From: Kuafuiihalomonas sp964473255
GTDB lineage: Bacteria > Myxococcota > Kuafuiibacteriia > Kuafuiibacteriales > Kuafuiibacteriaceae
DNA: 64,000 nt
Assembly: GCA_964473255.1 (NCBI GenBank)
Contig: CAYYOT010000019.1
Location: 4,956-68,955, forward strand
Reading direction: 5' to 3'
Shown: piece after piece, positions 58,984 through 64,000 of the stretch
Layout: the number at the start of each line of letters is the position of its first letter
How positions within the stretch are numbered: position 1 is the stretch's first letter
The notes under the pieces: generated by a model
Told to the model about the DNA's origin: nothing
Databases searched by the model: none
Seen by the model: only the letters and a program-made list of their open reading frames with translations
Made by a program: the position numbers and the translations under genes

Positions 58984-60975
58984 TCAATCCGACGGACGTC
59001 CGAACAGCGCGCGCGCTTGCTCGGACAATCGCTCGACCATCGAACGCGGCGGATCGCCGCGGTCCAGGCTCGCAACCGCACGAAGCGCCTCCGGGCTGCA
59101 CTCGAGCTCCAGGACTTCCCGATAGGTCTCCTCCGCTTCTTCGTCTCGCCCAGCGCTCTGCAGGAGCTGCCCTCGCAATAGAAGGATGTCGGGGTCCGGC
59201 GAGGGCCCCACGGTCAGCCCGGCGATCGTCGCCAGCGCGTCGTCTAGGTTCCCGTCCGCCATGGCCTTGACGTAGGCGTGGGCGGCGCGGAGGTACGGCT
59301 CGCCGGGATCGACGCGGGTCATCTCGAAGAGCGCTTGCTCGGCCTCCGTCACCTGACCGCTGCCGAGTAGGTTCCAGGCGCCTTGGACACCATCATCGAT
59401 CCGTAGCGGCATCAACCGTTGCTCGGTTGCGGTCTCGGTCCACGCTTCGTAGCGCCGGCGCGCCGCGGGTTCGATGAGCACCTGGAAGGCGCGGACCGCT
59501 CGCAGATGATTGGACTCGGCGCGCCGAAGGAGTCCGGGAGCGTTCTTGCCTTCGAACAAGCGCCCAGGGTCGAGGTCGCGGCCGCACCGCCGATAGGCAC
59601 TGCGAATCTGGTCTTCGGTCGCATCGCGCTCGACACCCAGGACTTCGAAATACGTCTTGTCGGTCAGCGTTCCTTCCTGCGCTTCGAGCTCGCGTCGGAG
59701 CACTTCGGCTTCATCCGGACGAAGCGGTCGAACACGGGCCCGCGGCAGGGTGGAGCTCCCCGCATGCTGCGCTGACTCGATGCGACGCATTTCGGCGTCC
59801 AGCCGTGCCCGGACCTGCTCCCGCAGAGCATCGGATAAGACCGGTGGACCCGGCTCGGAGAGCGCGACCTGCCCGGTCACGACCAGCGCATACACGAGCT
59901 GCACGGCTTCCGCTCGCCCGAGCTCCTTGTCCAAAAACAGCGCCTCCAGGGTCTCCGTCCCGTCGAGCCGGTCGACGAGAGACCCCGCCCCGGGCTCGAG
60001 TGCCAAGACCGCGTCCCGCACGCGGTTCGGGCGCGTCGCGCGAACCACGCGGTGCCGCTCCGGCGCGAGGTCCCGCTCGATTCGGTCGGTGGACATCGTG
60101 CGGGCAGCGCCTTCGTACACCAGGCCGACCGCGCCGAACGGAAGCGTCACGCGGGGCCCGGAGTACCGCGCGCTCGGCCGATAGCGATAGGTTCCCTCGA
60201 GCCACGAAAAGAGATCGAAGAGCTTTCGCTCCATCTGACGCTCGAGCGCAAAGGCCAAGTTATGCTCGGAAATCGTGCCGTTGCCGACCAGGACGTCGCC
60301 CAGCGGGCGGCCGGTTCGACGCTTTTCGGAGAGCGCCATCTCCAGCTCGTCCTCGGCCACCAGCCGCTCCTGCAGCATGACTTGCCCGAGCGATTCGGAG
60401 AGCAGGTTGCTTTGCACGAAGATCGGTCGGCCATCGTCGAAGAACACGACCTTCTTGATGACGCTCTTTTGGAGAAGCAGGGCGCCGCGAGCCTTCCGTT
60501 CGGACAGCCGACCCACCAGACGGGCGAAAGGCGTGAGGGCGAGGTCGCCATGCGATGGTATCGGACCTCGTCCGGGGGCGTCGTGGTCGACCACGGGGCG
60601 CGGTTGCCGCGGTCGCAGGTTCGATCGAACCGCGTCCTGCACCGCCTCGAGATCGACCGGCTTTCGCAGAAACGTTACCGGCGCCAGCTCGGCGAGGTCC
60701 GGCGGGGGCTCGGCGTAGGGAGCACCCATGAGTACGACCGGCAGCTGAGCGGTCTGTCCGGCCGACCGCAGGCGTTTCAAGACCTCGATGCCGCTGAGGT
60801 CCGACAGCCGTGAGTCCAAGACGACGAGATCGATCTCCTCGGCCTCGACGACGCCGAGCGCCCACTCGCCTTCTCCTTCGGAAAGGACGCGAAGCCCCTG
60901 CTGGGTAAGAAACGCCTCGACCAGCTCTCGCGTTGCCGGATCGTTTTCGACCACCAGGATGGTGGCGGACTCCAT
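58984..60975 (-). CDS. Receiver - DUF4388 - J-like - TPR signalling protein
   Basis: A 663-residue multidomain protein. Residues 1-125 form a complete response-regulator receiver, with acceptor Asp54 (VVLDSRL) and Lys near 105 (FLRKP). A DUF4388-type domain follows (about 140-280; FARLVGRLSERKARGALLL, then QMERKLFDLFSWLEGTYRY). Residues about 440-515 match a DnaJ J-domain in sequence (YFEVLGVERDATEDQIRSAYRR). However, the HPD motif that stimulates Hsp70 is replaced by DPG, so chaperone co-activity is unlikely. TPR-like helices (about 540-640) end the protein. It would transmit a phosphorylation signal by protein contact rather than DNA binding. ATG start; no kinase gene adjoins. Confidence 0.86.
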   Translation of the reverse strand: MESATILVVENDPATRELVEAFLTQQGLRVLSEGEGEWALGVVEAEEIDLVVLDSRLSDLSGIEVLKRLRSAGQTAQLPVVLMGAPYAEPPPDLAELAPVTFLRKPVDLEAVQDAVRSNLRPRQPRPVVDHDAPGRGPIPSHGDLALTPFARLVGRLSERKARGALLLQKSVIKKVVFFDDGRPIFVQSNLLSESLGQVMLQERLVAEDELEMALSEKRRTGRPLGDVLVGNGTISEHNLAFALERQMERKLFDLFSWLEGTYRYRPSARYSGPRVTLPFGAVGLVYEGAARTMSTDRIERDLAPERHRVVRATRPNRVRDAVLALEPGAGSLVDRLDGTETLEALFLDKELGRAEAVQLVYALVVTGQVALSEPGPPVLSDALREQVRARLDAEMRRIESAQHAGSSTLPRARVRPLRPDEAEVLRRELEAQEGTLTDKTYFEVLGVERDATEDQIRSAYRRCGRDLDPGRLFEGKNAPGLLRRAESNHLRAVRAFQVLIEPAARRRYEAWTETATEQRLMPLRIDDGVQGAWNLLGSGQVTEAEQALFEMTRVDPGEPYLRAAHAYVKAMADGNLDDALATIAGLTVGPSPDPDILLLRGQLLQSAGRDEEAEETYREVLELECSPEALRAVASLDRGDPPRSMVERLSEQARALFGRPSD

Positions 60976-61006
60976 GACCGAACCCTAGACGCAGCCCGAC
61001 CCTCGC

Positions 61007-62209
61007 TCAAGCGAGCGAGCGGGAGCGAAACGCCTCGAGGCCGTTCCTGAGGATCTCGACGGCCCGCAGCAGGGCAGCCTCTTCGAGGACGTAGGCGATG
61101 CGCGCCTCCTGGTTCCCCGCCCCTGGCGTCCCGTAGAAGCCGGTCGCGGGAGCCATCATCACGGTCTCACCGTCCCACTCATAGTTTTGCAGCAGCCAGG
61201 CCGCGAAGGCGTCGATGTCGGACACGTCGAACCGGGCGACCGTGTAGAAGGCCCCTTCCGGTCGATACGTCGAAACACCTTCGATGCTGTTCAGTCCCTC
61301 GACGAGGACGTTCCGACGTCGTGTGTACTCCGCCACCACTTCCTCGAAGTACGACGCCGGAGTGTCGAAAGCAGCAATGGCAGCCAGCTGGTCGACGGTG
61401 GCCGGACAGAGGCGCGCGTAGCAGAGCCGCGTGAATGCGGCGAGCAGGTCCGGCTGCCGAGAGACGACGAATCCCACGCGCGCCCCGCACGCGGAAAACC
61501 GCTTGGAGACGCTATCGATGACGACGACCCGGTCATCCGCCCCCCGAAGCGAAAGCGCGCTCGTTACCGTTACCCCGTCGTAGGCAAACTCACGGTAGAC
61601 TTCATCGGAGATGATGAAGAGGTCGTGCTCCTCCGCCAGGCGTCCCACCCGCTCCATCTCATCTTTCGAATAGACCGTTCCCGTAGGGTTGCCCGGCGAG
61701 CACACGATGAGGGCCCGCGTTCGGTCCGTCACGCGCTTCGAAAAGGCGTCGCTCGGCGGCAGTCGAAATCCATCCTCGACGTGAGCGGGCACCGGAACGA
61801 CGTCGACGCCGCTGGCCGCGGCGAAGCCCGCGTAGTTGGCGTAGAAAGGCTCGCTGACGAGAACCTGATCTCCCGGGTCACAGATGGCCGCGAGAGCGAA
61901 CTGGACGGCTTCGCTCCCGCCGAAGGTGACCTGGACGTTGTCCGACGCCACGTCGTGACCGAGTCGCCGATAGTAGGCTGCGACCTTGTCCCGAAGCTCG
62001 GGGAGCCCTTCGGACGGCCCATAGGCGAGCACCTCGTCGTCGTACTTCCGGTAGGCTTCGATCATGCCCCGCGGCGTCGGCACGTCGGGCTGTCCGATGT
62101 TGAGCGACAAGACGCGGACGCCGCGGCGGCGGGCCCCATCGGCCAGTGGAACCAGGCGCCGGATCGGCGACGAAGGAATGGCGGCTGCGCGTCGGGAAAG
62201 CTGCGGCAC
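61007..62209 (-). CDS. Class I/II aminotransferase (aspartate aminotransferase family)
   Basis: A 400-residue pyridoxal-phosphate enzyme of fold type I. The cofactor Lys lies in DSVSKRFSACGARVG. Other marks: SLNIGQPDVPTP, the Asn in CSPGNPTGTVYS, ISDEVYREFAYDG and the C-terminal Arg in EARIAYVLEE. It transfers amino groups between amino acids and keto acids; the exact substrate (aspartate or another) is uncertain. GTG at 62209 begins one base into the preceding stop (TAGTG) and has an AAAGGAGG ribosome site, so it is coupled to the YkgJ-like gene. Confidence 0.9.
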   Translation of the reverse strand: MPQLSRRAAAIPSSPIRRLVPLADGARRRGVRVLSLNIGQPDVPTPRGMIEAYRKYDDEVLAYGPSEGLPELRDKVAAYYRRLGHDVASDNVQVTFGGSEAVQFALAAICDPGDQVLVSEPFYANYAGFAAASGVDVVPVPAHVEDGFRLPPSDAFSKRVTDRTRALIVCSPGNPTGTVYSKDEMERVGRLAEEHDLFIISDEVYREFAYDGVTVTSALSLRGADDRVVVIDSVSKRFSACGARVGFVVSRQPDLLAAFTRLCYARLCPATVDQLAAIAAFDTPASYFEEVVAEYTRRRNVLVEGLNSIEGVSTYRPEGAFYTVARFDVSDIDAFAAWLLQNYEWDGETVMMAPATGFYGTPGAGNQEARIAYVLEEAALLRAVEILRNGLEAFRSRSLA

Positions 62210-63588
62210 TACAGCTCCTCCTTTAGGCACTCGACATACTCTTCGTCGATCGCTTCCAGCATGGGCCACGCGTGGTGCGTGGTCTCGAGGAGGGGGGCGG
62301 TGAATACGGAGAACGCCGTGTTGGCCGTCTTCAGTCGCCCCCGCGGCCCAACGGCATGGAGAATGGCCTCTCCGGCCAAAACGAAACCCGTAAGGCCAAA
62401 GCCCGCATCAGGCCAATGGAGCGGTCCGAGTCCGTACAGCGCCTGCGTGAGCTGACGGGTGAGGAACCGGCCCACCGGCGCCGAGACTCGAGGCGGTCGG
62501 CGACCAGCGGCCATCGCCGCCAGCGCCTCCGGCCAGCGTTTGAGGCGTTGGACGTGCTGGCCGTAGCCTCCTTCCTCTACCGGCGCCGGCCCGGATCGCT
62601 CCGCTTTCAGGTAGGCCGGAAGCCGCCGGCCGAAGCCCCGGCGAGCCCGGCGGGCTCGACGCTCACACAGTTCGTCGTCTATCGCCTGCAAGGCGAGACC
62701 GACATCATCGGATGTCTCGAGATGGTCGATGGCACGCTGAACGTAGGCGTCGTACTCCCGGAAGGCGATGGTCTCACCGAACCACTCGACTTCGCGAGGT
62801 GCCGTGATCGCAGGGTGGGTCTTCAGGATGCGCACGACGTCGGGGATCTGGGAGCGGGTCGTCGGTCCCGATTCGTGCGTTTCGTGCATCGACTCGCAGT
62901 TGAGACGGAGTGTCAGGCGCGGAGGTCCACCGGGAACATGCATGACGACGTGGGGAAAGATCTGACAGGCGTCCGGCTTCGCCTCCATCCCTTGTCGGGC
63001 GTGGACGGAACAAAGTCCCCCTTCGTCCAAGAAGATACAGGCTCCCCGGCGTTCATCCACCTGGCGGAGTACTCGCCGAGCCGGCTGGTCGGGATCGACG
63101 AAGCTCCATTCGGCGAAAGGCTCCCCCTGCAGAATGTCCGGGTAGAGCGATGGATCGATCCTCGCTTCCTCGGCCCGGCTCACCTCCACGGTGAGGCCAT
63201 GGCAGCAGGCGCCGCACGCTTGGCATCCCCAGCGCGGCTCGCCGTACGGTTCGGGCAACACGCGGAGTCGACGCCGCGTGGCCGACGTCTGACCATAGGG
63301 CGTCAGGTTCGACCGATCGGGCTCTCGGGCCCGTGCTTCGGGTGTATCGAGCAGACTCAGCTCATCGAGCTCCTCCGCGACCTCGACGACCTGGCCCGGC
63401 GTCACGCCGTTGCCCAACGCCGAAGCGACCGCTTCGGCGGTTCGCCCGTCGAAACGCTGAGCCAACCGATAGTCGTCAGCGTCGAGCGTGAAGATCTGAA
63501 GGAGCCGCGGGTCGCGGACGTCGACCGTCCCGTCCGACCGAAATCGGGCTTCCAGATCCTGCCGAAGCGAAGGAATGGGCAGACGCAC
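62209..63588 (-). CDS. YkgJ/CxxCxxCC-type metal-cluster protein
   Basis: A 459-residue protein with the CxxCxxCC signature (CQACGACCHG, about residue 120) and a matching second set of Cys in CIFLDEGGLCSVH and KPDACQIFP. These together form the YkgJ-family zinc/iron-chelating domain of unknown function. The N-terminal ~115 residues (LPIPSLRQDLEARFRSDG...) and C-terminal ~250 residues have no domain I recognise. GTG at 63588 is the likely start; a longer frame to 63720 exists. The coupled aminotransferase gene suggests a shared pathway, but I see no specific link. Confidence 0.75.
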   Translation of the reverse strand: MRLPIPSLRQDLEARFRSDGTVDVRDPRLLQIFTLDADDYRLAQRFDGRTAEAVASALGNGVTPGQVVEVAEELDELSLLDTPEARAREPDRSNLTPYGQTSATRRRLRVLPEPYGEPRWGCQACGACCHGLTVEVSRAEEARIDPSLYPDILQGEPFAEWSFVDPDQPARRVLRQVDERRGACIFLDEGGLCSVHARQGMEAKPDACQIFPHVVMHVPGGPPRLTLRLNCESMHETHESGPTTRSQIPDVVRILKTHPAITAPREVEWFGETIAFREYDAYVQRAIDHLETSDDVGLALQAIDDELCERRARRARRGFGRRLPAYLKAERSGPAPVEEGGYGQHVQRLKRWPEALAAMAAGRRPPRVSAPVGRFLTRQLTQALYGLGPLHWPDAGFGLTGFVLAGEAILHAVGPRGRLKTANTAFSVFTAPLLETTHHAWPMLEAIDEEYVECLKEEL

Positions 63589-63777
63589 CGCCGCCCGATA
63601 CCATGACGCCGCGACCGGCGCATGGGAGAGATGACCTCGGCCGGTCGGGTGGTCGGAGACCGGACGTTCGGGCAATTCGCCGAGACCGCGAACCCGGTCT
63701 TGCCCCGCAACCCGGCCCACGTCTACGATGCGTTGCTGGCGCAGGTCGCTCCTTGACGGCCCTGGGCGGGTGAATCG

Positions 63778-64000
63778 ATGACGGCCTCCCCTCCTTCAGA
63801 GTTCCCGCAACTAGGCCGGTACCAGATCATCAACAAGATCGCGTCGGGTGGTATGGCCGAAGTGTTCCTGGCGCGCGCCGTCGGCGCCATGGGATTTCAG
63901 CGCCTGGTCGCGGTAAAGCTGATCCACGCCAACTTCACCCAGGATCAGGACTTCGTGAAGATGTTCATCGACGAAGCCCGGATCGCGATGCACCTGCACC
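63778..64000 (+). CDS. Serine/threonine protein kinase, N-terminal part
   Basis: The first 74 codons of a Hanks-type kinase running off the window. Visible: LGRYQIINKIASGGMAEVFLAR glycine loop, ATP-binding Lys in VAVKLIH, and the helix-C Glu in DEARIAMHL. ATG start; it diverges from the YkgJ-type gene with about 190 bases between. Confidence 0.85.
   Translation, partial: MTASPPSEFPQLGRYQIINKIASGGMAEVFLARAVGAMGFQRLVAVKLIHANFTQDQDFVKMFIDEARIAMHLH

Overview
The window is GC-rich, densely coded bacterial chromosome on which genes often overlap by a few bases. Gene content points to a myxobacterium-like lineage (Myxococcota, formerly Deltaproteobacteria). The signs are several Hanks-type kinases with C-terminal membrane anchors, PEGA and DUF4388-type modules, a very large TPR/sigma-54 activator, surface lipoproteins with Gln-Pro-Asp-Ala linkers, an OmpA lipoprotein with thrombospondin type-3 repeats, and long Pro/Ala-rich linkers. 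I see no insertion sequence, prophage, CRISPR array, rRNA or plasmid function. It reads as ordinary chromosome with many lineage-specific signalling and envelope genes.

Layout. 0-8 kb: hflX (minus), then a kinase, a degenerate receiver/TPR protein, def and fmt (plus). 8-15.5 kb: a 1327-residue AAA/TPR/sigma-54 activator overlapping a repeat-bearing lipoprotein gene, a 0.6 kb repeat-rich intergenic stretch, and a Cys-rich lipoprotein. 15.7-21.8 kb: DUF423 protein, SGNH-like lipoprotein, mtgA, a TonB-like protein, an HTTM-type membrane pair, and the tRNA-Phe - mtnD - mtnB block. 21.9-28.6 kb: an outer-membrane barrel, a pseudokinase with PEGA-like domains, an NhaC-type antiporter and small membrane proteins. 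28.6-38.4 kb: ureohydrolase, mogA, a lipoprotein hydrolase, sppA, orn, an OmpA/DUF4398 lipoprotein pair, a DUF1460 protein, an MFS transporter and a cation/Ca2+ exchanger. 38.5-42 kb: GST, then an arsenosugar set (double carboxymuconolactone-decarboxylase protein, arsS, arsM). 42-50 kb: ABC-F ATPase, carotenoid oxygenase, a GH13_18 phosphorylase with a HAD phosphatase, a zinc-ribbon protein and a WYL regulator. 50-64 kb: hrpB, an M2 metallopeptidase, a kinase, an M50-like membrane protease divergent from an ECF sigma factor, a PilZ protein, a receiver/DUF4388/J-like protein, an aminotransferase coupled to a YkgJ-type protein, and the start of another kinase running off the end.

Functional groups. 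def and fmt form the N-formylmethionine module. mtnD and mtnB are two steps of methionine salvage. arsM and arsS with their peroxidase-like partner form the core of arsenosugar synthesis. The GH13_18 enzyme and the HAD phosphatase look like a glucoside (compatible-solute) turnover pair. Four kinase-fold proteins, two receiver-fold proteins, a PilZ protein, an ECF sigma factor and a sigma-54 activator make the rest signal-rich.

Limits. Functional calls rest on reading motifs, not on database searches. Start codons were chosen by domain starts, signal peptides, ribosome-binding sites and overlaps. Promoters were read by eye. A recurring TGCTANNNT box 6-9 bases before the start codon at six genes suggests leaderless transcripts.
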